Notes under the pieces: model-generated
Databases searched by the model: none
What the model saw: only the letters and a program-made list of their open reading frames with translations
Told to the model about the DNA's origin: nothing
Made by a program: the position numbers and the translations under genes
Shown here: positions 11,273 through 25,900 of the stretch, piece after piece
How the letters are laid out: every line of letters starts with the position of its first letter
Position numbering within the stretch: the stretch's first letter is position 1
Source of the DNA: Luscinia megarhynchos
Lineage: Eukaryota > Chordata > Aves > Passeriformes > Turdidae
Direction: 5' to 3'
DNA length: 64,000 nucleotides
NCBI GenBank assembly: GCA_034336665.1
Contig: CM067592.1
Span: 47,707,761 to 47,771,760, forward strand

Positions 11273-14200
11273 ACTCCCAACCCACAAGCAAAGCCAGCAA
11301 ATGCAAAATTATCTGGCATATTTTTGTAAAGTTGAAAGCAACATAAACCCATGTAGAAATGGAAACTACTATGCATCCTTAATTACAGACACATCTCTTA
11401 CTACATAAAAATATTTAATTTAAAAAACAAGTTAAAACATTATTGAGGTGGAAGACAGTACTATTCAGAAGTAAGAAAGTTTCAAGTTTAACTTTTGTCA
11501 CTATAACTTCATCATCATCCTCATATTGTCTTGATTTATTTGAAAATGGTTTAAAATTGAATCAGCTGTTTACATTGAAGGTATCTTTAAATACACAATT
11601 TTAATCCCTTCATCTTATGCACAAGAATGAATCCTTAGTCACCTTACTTCTGAATGCAGATACTCTATAATACATATCTCATGATACATCTTCCCCTATC
11701 TTAAATGCAGTCTCTTGTTTTTTGTTCAGGAAAGTACCTTAGAACTCTGTATAAGCTCCAATTTATAGCGGGATTTTTAATTAAAAGAAGAATCTGAAAT
11801 TTGAAAAAAAAATAATCATGCATATGGCCCATTTTTCAAACACTGAAGGTATAAAAGACTCTTTAGAAGCAAAATAAAAACATTTTCAGAGAAAGTACTT
11901 ACAAGTATATCTCTTTAAGTCTGATTTTCTTGGACTTGTTACAAAGTCTACCCCTGTAATTTTTTTTTCCTGGATGTCTGAGTGGATGTTGATTTGTATG
12001 TTTGGAGAAGAAAGAACTTTTTGATATTTTCTTTAGCTGGCAAAGTTTCTTAAGAGGCAATTGTTCTAGAGAAGTGATTTGATAACATCTGATCATATTT
12101 TTCATCTATGTCATGCATTTGGTTCCAGGAATAAAATTACCAGGAAAAATTGAAGAATACAGATAATTTGTGTTATATTGTTCTGTATGTCTCTGAGTAT
12201 ATGCATCCTTATATTTTCAAGTCTGAAATTTAAATTCTATGACAATGCCATTTTGTAAAGTGGAAAAGTTAATTTCACAGAACCATAATTTCATTATGTT
12301 TCTGTAGTGCAGGAGGACCTTTACGTAAAGGTTCTTTTGTTGCTAAGAAAGCCATTAAGCAGCAGCAACTATTTAGCATAAATTTGCTAAGCACTGTCAT
12401 TTTACCCGGCACCTCCACAAATGTTGCCACATGATTTACTCATTTCTGACATAATTTCTTTTCTCTTCCTACTAAAGGCAGTGTGTTGCTGAGTCTCAGG
12501 GTGCATATACATCAGTGGCTCATACTGATCCAGACTTCCAGTCCTTACCCCATTAGACTCACGTTGCACATCCTGGCTGCTTTTTGGATGCTCTTCATCT
12601 ACATCTTGTCTCTGGGTTTTTTCATGTGCTGGTGCTCTCCTGTTTATAGCTCTTTCACATTCTCTCCTACTTTTGATTACTTGAAGTTCAGGTACCAGTG
12701 TAGTTTTAGGATATTAATCTGTGATTTTATCCCACAAGAGGTTAGTTCTCTTTTCCATTAATTTTATGACACTTTTATAACATAAAACTAGTTTTTAGGT
12801 ATTTTACAGAAAATGCAATCTCCCCAGCTCAGTGTAAATTTTTTTGCATATTTGATGGCTACAGCTTCCTAAAACTTGTCAAATTAAGCAATTCATGTCA
12901 ACTTTTCTAAAAAGACTAAAAAGTATGATAAAGAGTATATACTTATTTGGTTTGATTCTTCCTTTTGCATGGTTTTTTTTGGATTTACTACTTTTTCCCA
13001 AAGGTAATTCTGTTTTTACTGGCCTTCTGAGCCCTGATTCAGGAAGTTAAGACATACATTGCTCAAAAAAAAAAAAAAATCCGAAAAAAAAATAGAAAAA
13101 TTAACCTGATCACAATTATCAATTATGACTAGATGCAATTATCTGATTTAGATAAGTAAGAAAAATAAAATATATTCTGTATTGTGTTTTTGATTGTTAC
13201 AAACTCATTAATTTTTGATGTACCTCATCAGAATACAGTTTATTTGCATCTACCTAATAATAAGGAAAGAATGCACACTGCAATCATCCAAAATAAGGAC
13301 ACCAACAAAAAACCACCCACTTCAGTTTGGCAAGTAACAGTTTTCAGGGCTGTGGGAGATGCCTACATACCACTGCCATGTACTGCAGTCCCTGCTTGTG
13401 TGCTCATGCAATATTTGGAGAATGCAATCTCTGTCTCCTTACGCATTCCTGTTTTATGACAGCCTGTTGTTGTGGTACCTTCAGGACAGAAACTGAGTGA
13501 TTATCAACCTTTGGTAAATCTCCTCCCACAGGTAGGTGGTAAAATCTTGCAGCTTACAGTGTTCACCTCTAACTAAGTGTGCACGACAATTATGGAAACA
13601 AATGTTAATGTGATGAGAATTTAATCAGAAACAAGAACCTGAAGAAATGAAGCCAACACAAGTTGATTACCCATCTTCAGATCAAGAAAGATACAGAAAA
13701 AAAGGTGAAGGAAGTTACTCTGAGAGTATTTTCCATGTTATTCTAAAGAGCAGGGTTAAGGGTTAAGGCCAGGCCTTGTAAGTATATGGATTTCTTCACT
13801 TGCGTTATATGGATTAAAACTTTAAAAGCAAGCTGCATAGAGCTGCTGCTGAAACTAAAGTTCACCTGCAGCCTCCTGGTCACCATTTAAACAATTGTTT
13901 GATTCTGTCAGCTTTTAGATTTTGTATGACAGCAACCCAGGTTTTTAAAAGGAGAACTGTACAATGGTAACAAAAAACCCAAACAAGGAACCGCCCTTCC
14001 CCCTGCTAAGTATTTTCCCAATTAATCAATCAAGGATTGTATTTTAATTGTTCTCTAACTATTTCTCCGACAAAACAGGCAAGCAAAAAGCAGTATGTAG
14101 TAAATTAAGACGGATATCAAGCTGAGAAAGAGTGTAGAATATGTTTAATAAGGTTGTATAGACATGTATATTACTGTTACTGAAAAATATTAGAACAATA

Positions 14201-16612
14201 AAACAGATACAAAAAAAGCTTATGAAAGAGTCAACCCACATAAAAATAGCTAACAGAGAAAGCTCTTTTAAATCATTTCTCTGAGGCAATGGTGAAAGAT
14301 AAGTTTGGACATCAAAAGAAGGGATAGGGATAAAAAAGAAGCATTCTTTGGCGAGATGAGATGAAAGATATTGACTGAGAAAGATGAAAATAGCAATGCT
14401 TTAAAAGACTGTGGCATTTCAGCACTGTGTGTTTTGGCCAAAGCAAAACTAGACCATGACAAACCAACTTCTGAGGCCTGTTTTAAGGATTGCAACATGT
14501 GACCTTATGCAGACAAAGGGTCTGAACCATTTGTCACTGTGCAATGCTTTAACCACATAGCCCAGACATTTTTGGAGTATTCCTTGTGTGCTTAAGCAAG
14601 GACGTCAGTTCGTGGTGTCTCTGTCTTGGGTGACAGAATTAACTTTGGCAATGACATCAGCAAGCACCATGTGAGAGGCTACAAGGTAATGTTTAACAGC
14701 TTAAACATTGTTAAGAAGGACTTTTTGTCCATTATGGCAAAACTCTATGAGGAAGTTGCAACAACCAAAGCCCTCCCTGAATGTGCCTCCTGAGGGAACT
14801 TTGGTGAGTTAAGCCACCTAAGAGAACTTGAGATAAGATAAAGGTAACGCTATTGTCCAATTATTCAGGTCTAAGGAGAAGTGAACAAGCCGGAGGGAGA
14901 AGAATATATCTGTAAGAAAGACAAACGCAGCAGCTGTGCTGAAAATTAGATCTGGCTGAGTTCAGAGTGCCAACACAAGCCCACAGGCTCATAAAATTCA
15001 CAGACAAGAAATCTAAAAAGGTGAGTTGTTTATCACCCTACCATGTTTGCAAATGCATTACTGTGAAATTATATTTTAGTAACCGTGGCCAGGCTTTACT
15101 TCAGCCTTAAGTCTGTAAGTTGGACAAACCCATATTTTCCATTCAATCAAACTTATTAAAATAAGAGACAAAGAAACACAGTTTAATGGGCAAGTACTAG
15201 TGTTGGTGAAATTTTTCAATTTTTCACTGAGGTTTTTTTTTCCTTTCTCCATCTTTCTTTTGTTTAACCACACTTGGGCTATGGGTTCAAACTTGGACTA
15301 CTTGACATGCCAAAGAGGGTTCAGTCTATATATTTCAAGGGTTTTTTTCACTTGTATTAGGCACATGTGTTCCAAATCAAGATCCAGGTAAAAGCTGAGA
15401 TTTAAGAAAATTTTCTGTCTTTCATGACACAGAGGCTTTTTCCTTAAAACGAAAACAGAAGAGGCAGTGGATTTCTGTTTTATTTAGATTTAATAACAAA
15501 TTAAAAACAATTTATAATTGAAGTATTTTTAAGAAGTTGAATGCGTTACACGTCTTGAACCTAAATTGATTGGTGACATTAGGAAGCTGCTTGTTCATTG
15601 CAATGGAAGTAAAAATAGACTTGTGAGCAGGAGGGGTTTTGAGGTGCTTTTTGTATTTTTTGATGGTTTTATTCTTTCAAGTGGACACTGCTGATTTAAC
15701 TGTGTTCAAAATTCCTGTCTTGTCTTATAACCATTACTGGAAATAGCCTCTTTCATTCACAAACATGTCAACCAACCGGCCAATACATAAATAAATAAAT
15801 AAATAATCAAAAAGTAGAACATTGTTATTGATTCTGTCCCAGAATTTACAGACAACGTCCAATGAAATGCAGGGGCTCCACCTCTAGTTCCAGCTCAGTT
15901 GTAGATATCTGTTCTGAACTCCCTGAATTCATATCTGTAGAAAGTTCTAAATAGTGAAAAAGATAAGAACAGGTATCTGTTCCAAATTTTATTGCCAGAC
16001 ACAGTTACAAAATTAATCTAGAAAGTTTCTTTCATTAATCAACTCTGAATTTGGAAGCTGTAACTTGAAATGTAAAAGGGAGGATCAGTTGTCAAAGTGC
16101 CCTTGGTCCATGACTATCAGGAGTCACTGTCCTTTAAATGACAAAATAGGTTTGGAGTTTTAAAGAGCAAAAGCCTTATAAGGGTTATATTTTGATTGAT
16201 GTGTTACATTATGACTGTTATTATAGCAGAGACCTGGAAAACTATAATAATTAGCCTGTCAGTTCAATTGTTACTCTTCATTAAAAATGAATGTGAGGGA
16301 GCAATTAATCTCACGTCTTTAGCATCATTACACTGTTCTGTTACTGCAGTTGTGTGCAGTCCAATATGTCAATTAATCTTCAGAACAATATTATTTTCTA
16401 ATTTAAGTCTTTATTTTCCTTATTTTCAAGTTGCACTCAAAGAGCAGCATTAAAGTTTGAACATCCTAGACAAAATAAAATTGTTGAAACAGAACCAGAA
16501 TTGGAAATTCCACCTCAAAGTGTAAAATTAAAAATAGGAGTCCTTATTATCCCCCAAATCAGACCTAACATGGCTTATTACTTCTCTGCAAGCACTAAAA
16601 AGCCAGAAGGCC
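11273..16612. other. No gene seen; one unclassified mid-repetitive-looking block
   Basis: Frames are all under 95 codons. A poly-A stretch with two interruptions lies at about 13067-13089. The segment near 14500-15020 is less AT-rich than its surroundings and has an LTR-like texture, but I could not assign it to a family. No tRNA-like or exon-like structure was recognised. Confidence 0.5.
15786..15806. repeat. Short AAAT microsatellite
   Basis: About five copies of the tetramer AAAT in an AT-rich context. Confidence 0.9.
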
Positions 16613-16804
16613 CACTTGGAATTGGGTCTGACAAGGGACATCAAGGACAGCAAAAAGGGCTTTTACAAGTACATCAGCAGCAAAAGGAATACTAGGGAAA
16701 AGATGGAGCCACTGCTGGACTGGGTGGGTGTCCTGGTAATGGAAGGCACAGAGATGCTATTGAATAAGTATTTAGTACTCTTCTTTGTATGTAGTACACA
16801 CTGA
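16613..16804 (+). mobile_element. CR1 LINE fragment, ORF2 remnant
   Basis: The plus-strand translation from 16616 has the order expected for the linker between the endonuclease and reverse transcriptase parts of avian CR1 ORF2. It starts with a basic stretch (TRDIKDSKKGFYKYISSKR), then a PLLDWVGVLV segment, then a GTEMLLNKYLVLFFVCST segment just before the reverse transcriptase would begin. The copy is only about 190 bp, with neither the 5' region nor the 3' tail, so it is a dead internal fragment. It is assigned by recalled CR1 family features, not by alignment. The frame stays open for 62 codons, which is too short to mean function. Confidence 0.8.
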
Positions 16805-19800
16805 CCAAGGCACATTTCAGAAGTATGTCACTGGAGAATCACTAACACCAAAATAAATTCCAAACTGGAAACACTGTAAAATTTTGAGTAAATAACTTTT
16901 TGAAATGTCAAAAGAAGTGTAGTTTAACTGGACTTAAAGATATGTTAAACTTTGATATTCATTCAACTCAGAAGTGAATTCTGATTTTAGCTCATCAGGA
17001 AGAGAGGAGATCAATTCACCTTTTCTATTCACTAAAGAAATATCTGTAGAGAAACTAACAGCAATTTTTTCCAGTACTCATAGGAGGCACTTTCCATGTG
17101 GGTAAAATTGTAATTATCTGAAGAGCTGTTGAAGAACAGAGAAGATTTCGCTATGACTGTATACATTAATCTTTTGCTCCCATGTCTACTTGCAAAGTGA
17201 ACTGATTAAAACAGAGCCAAACTTCCTTGGCAGAACTGTGAAACACTTCAATTTCATTGTCATCCAGTTGAGACATGAGATAGATTTAAACCATCAAATT
17301 CAAGACCTTTCAAGTCTGTTTCTCTTTCACACACATTAACATACAGAAATATATATGTGTGTATATTTATAGATGAAAACCTTTCAGATGTGTACGCAAT
17401 ATTTTTCCATATAAAACCCTCATCTATGTAGTACAGATACCAACATTTTCCATCCCAAAGTTTTCAAATATTGTATTTTTATTAACAGATACAGATGCTC
17501 CAAGTTAGACCCCTTGAACAAAGAATTTGAAGTTGTCTGTTTGCCGAAGAGAGATGCAGAACAAAATTAATTTTCCAATTTAGGTAAGGTAGAAGGATAT
17601 TTTTCAGTTCATGTAGATTATTAAATTTAATAAGACAGCCCTTCTTCTAGGAACTTTAGTGTGATAGACTCCAAATGGAACATGAGAGCAGCAGATTGAA
17701 ATTGCCTGATGGACTTACCTTTGTAGGGCCCTTTTGGCTCAGTGCGGAATATCTGAGAGGGTTTTCATTTGATAAGATCAATGGGAGTGAAGAAAATATT
17801 GACAATATAAGAAGCAAAATTCCCAAAACCATAGGAGATAACACACTAAGTCAGCCTTGGTGGACAGCACTTCCACCAGCAGAATATTGAAAACACTGTC
17901 ACTTCATGCTTATTATAAAAAAGGAAGGTAATGACCTTGCACAGAATACAAGCCAAATTTGTAAAACAGGCAATGTATTCAACATGTTTGTCAGCTGTGA
18001 ATTAGTGGAATCACAGCAAAGTATTTGGAGATACATGGCAGGTACATACCAGTGCCAAAGAAGATGTGGTGGCACAATAATGCAGATAATGACAGGTACC
18101 ACAGAAATTATATTTCCTTTCTGCATTTAGGTCGTGAGAGTCAAAAAGGTAACACATGACACTATGCAATTCAAAATGCCTAGGTCATGATTGCTGAATC
18201 TAAAACTAAAGAAGTGAATCTGGGTTCTTGATATAATTGCCAAAGCCTGAAAAAACATAAATGTAGACAAAATAAATAATATTAATAAACTGAAAATCAT
18301 ATTCTTATCTTTTTCTTATCTTTTTATTTCTCTAATGATGCAATCAATAGCTCCATGAAGCTGGGTTTGAAATGGCTTTTTTTCTGAGCAAAATCATATA
18401 CTTTTCTGGTATCAGATAAGGGATTTTGAAAATAAAGTAATCAAAATGGAAAGACAAAAATACTTTTTGCTTAAATAAAGATAGAAATGTAAATTGCAAA
18501 TCTCCACCTCATGGTTAATGACTATGCAAGATTATACATTTTGTGCAGCTTATTTAGGGTCGAACTAGTAGGAGGCTGATTTTTCAGAAAGGAATCACAG
18601 GTTATTTTCTTTGACAAGTATTTTTAGCCTGGATAGCATACATATTTATTGAATGTACATTGTTTGTCTGTGAATTGGGATTAAATTGATATGGACTTCA
18701 TAAAACATACTAACTTTGAAATAGTGTTTTTAACAGTAAGGAAATATTTTCTGTTAAGAATGCAGTTTAAACTGGGATGCAGTAAAGATTTTGTTAAACT
18801 GTATTTTCTTGCAAGTTTCACCTTTTCCTTCCTTAAGTTATAAGCATATCAATTAAAATAATTAAAAATAATCCTTACTTAGTACATAAATCCAGTGTTC
18901 AATTTGTTCCTTTGGAAACAAAAAATTCTTTTTATAGAGCTGAAATTTGAATTAATTTTGTGTTATGTCTTCATACTTGAATAAATTTGGAGTGTTTATA
19001 TTGGTTCAGGTGGTTCAGACTTTCTATCACTTGCCTTCCACAGGTGTCCTGGGGCCAGAGGATATTTTAAGGACATAAGCTGATACCTTTAGTTTCTAAG
19101 ACTCAGTAAAGACAAAAACTATTAATATATCCAGTTCTTTCTCTTATTTTTTTACAGATCTGTTGGAGAGGTAATAAGAATTTTATGCGAAAAAATATGT
19201 AATTATTTCTTTTGTCTTAATTTGCCTTTCATCTGCCTTCTGTCTTTTGAAAGAGGTGTGTAAAATGACAATGAATTCCACATGAAAGGCTTGGCAACCA
19301 GTGAAATTGATTTGCATGCACTGTCAAGTGAGTATGAAAAATCAAAGCTGAAAATGAAAATGGTGATACAACAAGTTAACTGAAAGTTAAATCTTTCATA
19401 ATGCTATAATGAGACAGACAGATGAGTATATAAGAGTCAAAAATAGACTCCTCTTTACTCTCACATTTATTTCTAATTCCTAACACAGTAAGAAATACAG
19501 TATTGAGGTTAGATGTGTATAGGAGCTATATTCTTAAATCCTTACTTCTAAGTAATGCTCACTACTAATTCATAATTTAACCATGCTCCTATTTCTTGAA
19601 CATTTTGTCTGTTTTCTTGTTAAACTACTGAGATAAACATGATAATAAAATTATTCTATGTACTTTCATGCTTATTAAATCTGGGAAACTAATAAATCTA
19701 TGTTTCTCTATAATAATAAATACTGCAATGCTATTTGTGGACTATCAGAGACAAGATTACAGTGTCAGTCTTATTAGAACATCACTATTCAAGCTTTGAA

Positions 19801-22800
19801 ATGTATAGTTATGGGATTTGTCAGTTTAATATCAAATACACAGCCTGTGTCAACAGTGCATGGCAGAGGAGATTTTAAAATAAAGCAAGAATTAAGAATA
19901 CATTTACAGTCAATCTATAAACATGTCTTTATACTTATATGTATGGCTTCATTAAAAAGTGAGAAGATTTGGGTTACTCTGGGAGTTTTTCTCTCAATTT
20001 AGCAATTCATATCTAGGTTCATATTAATTCTGAGACAGTCTCTTGATGCAGAGTGATACTGAAAGTCATTGCTGAAGTCAACCTTTTAAAGTAAAAGATT
20101 TACTCCTCAGAAAATACGAAGAACTCTAACAGACTGGTTTTTTTAAATGATATATTTTCAGCTTTTGGAGTTGCTATTTATTTGTTTGTTTGGGTTTTTT
20201 AAAATATTACCATAATAGCTAATCATAATCTTTCTGAAATAAAGGTACTTTTCCAAAGTGATTAACCACAGCTTTTTAATGTTTCATTTTCCTCAATCAC
20301 AAACAAGATTCTGCACATCCTCTGAAGCAACTGAAGCAGTTGTTCAGAAAAGGTACCAAAGGGTAGAAATAAACTTGTAAATGGGGAAAACAGACTTTAG
20401 GCATAATTTAGGTGAAGGGACATGTGCAGAGCAAAAAGAAAAATAATGGGAGTTAGAATAAGGAAAAGGGATATTTAAGAAACACAAAGAATATTTATTG
20501 GGCTGTAATAGAAGTTCTTTAATTCTGTAAAGAATATAATATTAATTTTGAAAGCTATTTTTTTATTTAAAGGCATAAAAAGCCCCAAACTACATACACA
20601 CAGTGTATTAAACAGCTAGTGAAAAACTGTTGAGGTGTTTGGCCAAACCCAGATTCCTTTGCGCACAGGACAGCTTCGGAGCATAATAAAATGTATTTAC
20701 TAATAAAATGTATTTATGAATGAGATCCATTAAAATGAATCCAAAGAATCTATCTGAAGAATCTAATAATACTCTAATAAATTACAAAGGCTGAGTCTTT
20801 TACATTTATAGGAAAGGTTTTTAAAAAGCTCTTTACTTAAACCCTTGTTTAAGTCTTTTGTTCTCTTCAAAAAGGAAACAGCTCTTTTCATGCAGAAGGA
20901 AAACTACTAAAGAATCTACTTTTGTTGTATAAATAAGACTTGGCTGCAAAACTATGAATAAGGGAGAAAAATAAAATCAGCTCAATATTAATAAACTGCT
21001 TTTTAATAATTATTTATTGGTAAAAGCAGACATAATTAAACCCAGTTTAGAAATGTCATACGGGATGCCAACAATATTTGTGTATTTTTGTTCCAGCTTT
21101 TACTCCAAAAATTTTCTCAAATCTAAGCTCTTGTATCTCCCTCTAATTTAACACCCTTAGGAATCAGAATTGTAGATTAGGATGCCAAAGTATTTCTTCC
21201 CTCCTCTTATCCTAGTTGTAAATGAAAGCTAAATAGGAAATACTGGGTGGGCACCCTTTCAGTCCCTAAAGGTCTACTTTTGACTGCTGGACTCACAGAC
21301 TAGTCAGCCACAGTGATCTGCTGTGGATTTTCCTCTCTAAATAACTTGTAAGGAGTGTGACACCTAGTACAATTATTTTTAGGTTGTTTTTGTTTGTTTG
21401 TTTGACAAAAAAGGATATAAAGAAAATTACAAAACACAAGTGTATCACTCTTTTGCAAACTAAAAGGATAATTTGTCACTGTATAGTGAAAAGAACATTA
21501 ATAGCTTAAATTTAACCTGAATATACATCTTCAAAGTCAAAGACACTTGGGTCTTGTTTAAGCCCTGAGTATGATTGCAGCCCTCTAGGAAGAGGGGGTG
21601 GGTTCAAAAGAGGCAGAGTTGACCTTCAAGTAGCTCATTGAATCATGGTATGATGGATGACGGTCACAACACTACAATCTAAACACCCATTACATAAAGA
21701 TATTTCCTTATGGACATACTTTATAAGTGCCATCCTTCTTGTATGCTGAAAATGTACTTGAATCATTAAAAGTCACTTTCAAATTCTGATTTGTCATGCT
21801 AAAATGTAATATCTTGTTCTCAACAGTCACTTGCTAAGGACTGTTAAAGATTGTAGAAATGAACTTCTGACAAGTGCATTTGCAAGCAATCTGCATCTTT
21901 CCAGTAGAACACTGCCTTTAACGTCAATCTACGTATTATTTGATTTCTATGCACTTTTCAAGACACTTAGGCAAGATTCCTCCTGGCAAAGTGTTAAATA
22001 TGTTTCTCAAAGACAAAAGAAAAAACATAATAAATACTAATTGCCAGATTCTTTGTGTCATCACTGCATCAGAGAATGGATCTGTCACTTATGAAATAGA
22101 AAGACTTCAGCTATTTAGGGGTTTTTTTAGGTATAGATGGGCCAGTTTGTGGCAATTCAGGATCGAGGTCTTGTTTGCAACTTAAAAGAGGCTCTGATGT
22201 AGTGATGTAGATAAGAGAAGTCTGCTGAGCTCTCTGTCTGCTTTGACATAACCCTGTTATAGGGGCAGGCACAAAATGATGACTCACCAAAGTGAGGGGA
22301 AGGTCTGATGCTGGCACCTGGGAGGGCAGTATGGGAGCACAGAAATGTTGGGATTTTAACACTTCTCTCTGCAATGTGCCAGAATTCTCGGCTAGTGGGA
22401 TATAAAAAAAGTATTTCCTTGGTTATGGTCAGGATGAGATATATTTTCTGAGTTCATAATTAGTGTAGGTAAAAATTTCCTTTTTTGAGGCTGACCAAAA
22501 CCCTAATTCCTCCCTGAGTGGGGGAGGAGAAATTACTGAACAAATACAAACTTCATCTCTGAGATGTGAACACAGGGTCTGTTGCATACCTTCTTGTTTT
22601 AATCGCTTCCTGAACACAAAGCACCCTAAAACTGAGAAACAGGATTCTTAAATGTCATTTCACTCTTTTCCATTTCCTTATTTTCCTTAATATTTTCTAC
22701 TTTGTTTGAAAGCGAGGTCACATGAATGCAGGCTGATCCATCTTCTCTGACAATTTGCTAGATATGTCCGTGTCCAATTTTACGGAACTTTTCATCTACG

Positions 22801-22885
22801 AAGCTTTGTTGTATCGTGAAGAGCCTATGCTCATGATTTGAATATAGAACACAGCACTAACAATAAAATCTCTCTGAGCAACTGG
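16805..22885. other. No gene seen; AT-rich sequence
   Basis: The longest frames are about 87 codons. A 17-bp-period tandem duplication lies at 20684-20716. The segment 22080-22380 is somewhat GC-richer and carries an 87-codon minus-strand frame that I cannot identify. The rest shows no repeat boundary or protein signature. Confidence 0.5.
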
Positions 22886-22903
22886 AAAAAAAAAAAAAAA
22901 AAA
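22886..22903. repeat. Poly-A run
   Basis: Eighteen A residues in a row, without a recognisable SINE or processed-gene body on its 5' side. Confidence 0.9.
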
Positions 22904-25900
22904 GAAACAAAGAGTGAAATAACCAAATTTCAAAATTAAAGTTATGTTAGTTTGGTAACATGTTACAATATGGTCGGTGTTTACTAGGACCCTCAGGAAG
23001 GAAAGAATTGCTTTTTACTCCAAGAGATTTTACCCTGAGACTTTTTTATCCCCTTAAAGTACCCATGTAAAAAGTAATATAAAACTAAAATACAGTCTGA
23101 AAATATCATAGGACATAATGAAACACAAAAGCTTGTTGGCATAAGAGTTATGAATTTGCAGTGAGTTTCTTGTAATGCAAAACTTTGAAAGACTTGTGTG
23201 CTATTTTCTTTCAAATATGTATATCAATTGATTTTAAAAAAAAATAAAAATTGTTACATGTTTCATTATTTGCTTTTGCCGTCTGGCTGCCTGAAACCTG
23301 GAGCACAGTGCAGCCTCCTAGTGAGAGGTACCAAACAGCAGAATAGATCTTTAAACTTGGTGTGAGAAAGGGGAAAATGGAAATACAGGGTAAGGTCCCT
23401 TGATGCCACCATTAAGTTAGCTCATATTCACTTTACCACAACCCCTTTCAATAAGTGCATCTCCCTTAATGATATTAATGATATCTAATCTGTGATATCA
23501 CTCAAGAATGAAGGATTTAATTTCTTTCTCAACGTTTCTTAGATCACTTGGCTTCTCAGATGAATGCAGGCAACTACTAAATGACTATTTAGGACTGTAT
23601 CTGAAGATGTCTGTTGCATGGTTTGTTTTGTGAAAATTGCATCCCCAGTACATCTTTGTGTTTCTTCTTTTGCTATCCTAACCATGAAGTCTGGCAGCAG
23701 AAATTACATGTCCTTTAGTAATAGTGATCTGCATGCAACTGGAAGTACCAAAACTCCCCAAAAATATATTTGTTCATTTTTTGAAATCATGGACTGTTTT
23801 TTTCCCCGAAGCATCCAAACCATTAAATTTTAGTTTACTGGAACTCTATTAAAATTTTTAGATCTGCTAAACTGATAATTTTTTATTTTCTTTTGCTGAA
23901 TGCGTGTGTTTCTGCTTTGTAAAATTAATTTGATATGTCTTGCCAGCAACTTCAGCACCTTCACAGTGTGGATTGGCACCTAGATACTGACAATAAGATT
24001 AACTTCTGTGCATCTCTGCTTGCTAAGGTCGTCTGTCCTGTGCAGTGATAGTATTCTGAGGAAGTATGATCATATAGCTTTCATTTTGCTTAGCAGCCAC
24101 TGTTTCACAACCCTTTCTGAAATCTGTTGCTAAGTCTTTGCACTATGAAAGCAGTACTGTGGATTTGTGTGTTCTATGGACATCATTATAGTGGTACAAC
24201 GAAAAACAAAGGGGAAAGAGCTGGATCTTACTTAGAGTTTGTGTAACTTGCTAGATTTAGGATAGGGAGTGAGGGATCATTTTACACGAGGAGAACAAGC
24301 CACTGCTGCAGAAAGTATTTTCTTTGAACTCACAGTTCTACTTTGCCTATTTCAGTACAGCTTTTGCTCTACATTTGCCATTTAATAACTAGAAGTATAA
24401 ATAAAAAAATCCATGTTTTCATCTGTTTTTAAATCAGAAAAGTACATGTGTTAGGTACAAAAACAGTACAATATAATTTAGAACTAGTCATTTCATAAAG
24501 GAATTTTGTATGGAGTAAACTAGTGGTAAATTCTTAAATATCAATTCATAGAAATCTTAGCAGAGAAACTCGTCACCTACTATCAAGAAAAAAGAAAGAA
24601 GAGAAAATTAAAAAAAAAAAAAAGGTGGTGAAAAGGAGACAATGGATATAATGAAGCAAATTCACTTTTCACTTATGTGTCTGTATCTTGAAGCAACTGT
24701 ATTAGAGAGTGCTCTGTTGGTGACCCAAGCTGCCATTATTCTTGAGCAGGTGCACAACATAACTAAATACTTGTGAGAGTAGTTTCTCTGCTGAGGAAAT
24801 TCTTCTGGTAGCTTGTCTTGCCATTGCAGGTCTATGGTTTTCCTGCAATACCAAAAAATACATAGTCACAGTACTATGTTTACGCATGAGAAAAAAAATA
24901 TTTTTATTTTAAAAACTGCAAAATAGAAAAAAATTTTGTATAAAAATTTGCAAAAGTCATTGTTTCTTCCACAGGAACTATTAACTAAAATCCAATTATA
25001 AGCATTGAGTTTTATATTTAAGCAATTAATGGACTATTTGTCCTTTCATTCACTCATAACACAGCATATCAATTTGTTTACCTTCACTCTTTTTCTTTAC
25101 ATTTTTCTCCAAATAAATATCCTTAGGTGGGGGAAAAAGACTGAGAAGAAAATTAAAGAAAAATGGAACATTACATTTTAACAGAAAAAAAATTGTGGTC
25201 AGCATTCCCAACTGCCCCCACAGAATGAATGCTAAAGGAGGATGAAACAGAATGGAAATGTATAGACACAGTGTGGGGATTTATAGTTATAAGAGCATGG
25301 AAATTAGGGAGAAATGTGGTTGATAATCCTGGGATGAAATCCAGCCAGCATGCCCAAATTCCTTCACAAGCACATGGAAAGGTGGGATGGGGACAAAGTG
25401 GAGGGGAGGCGCCGTGGCCAGGCTCTCTTCAAATCCTTGCAGGAGAGGGAGCTCGGGGCACCTGCAGCTGATCAGCTGCACAGCAGCTGTCAAGCAGGGG
25501 ATGTAGAAGATGTCCTTCTGCTGAACCAGCAACTGTGCTGAAATTAGTCTCCTCAGAGGTAATTCTGATACACATCCACCCCAAATTTCCCTGCCCCCAA
25601 GGCACAGCTCTCACGGAATACCCTTAATTTGATGTCTAAGTAAGAAGTTCACTCGGAATACTGTTGCAGTTAAAAACATTAGTAAAAAATTATTCTGAAT
25701 AAAATTTTCTTATATTTTTCAATAACAATTTGAAATTTATTTTATAACTTTTTAAAAATTAACTTTATAACTAAATTTTAGAGTAGTAGAAAGTACCAAA
25801 CTAAATTTTAAGCCATTGTTATGATTTAATATTAATACTGTAAACAAATGCCTCTTGACAAGACAAGAAAATAAACACAATAGCATCATTTTTTGGTAAC

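Noticed and set aside
13754..13770. Two telomere-like words (gggttaa twice)
   Set aside because: Only two copies, with an extra A in each; not enough for an interstitial telomere repeat.
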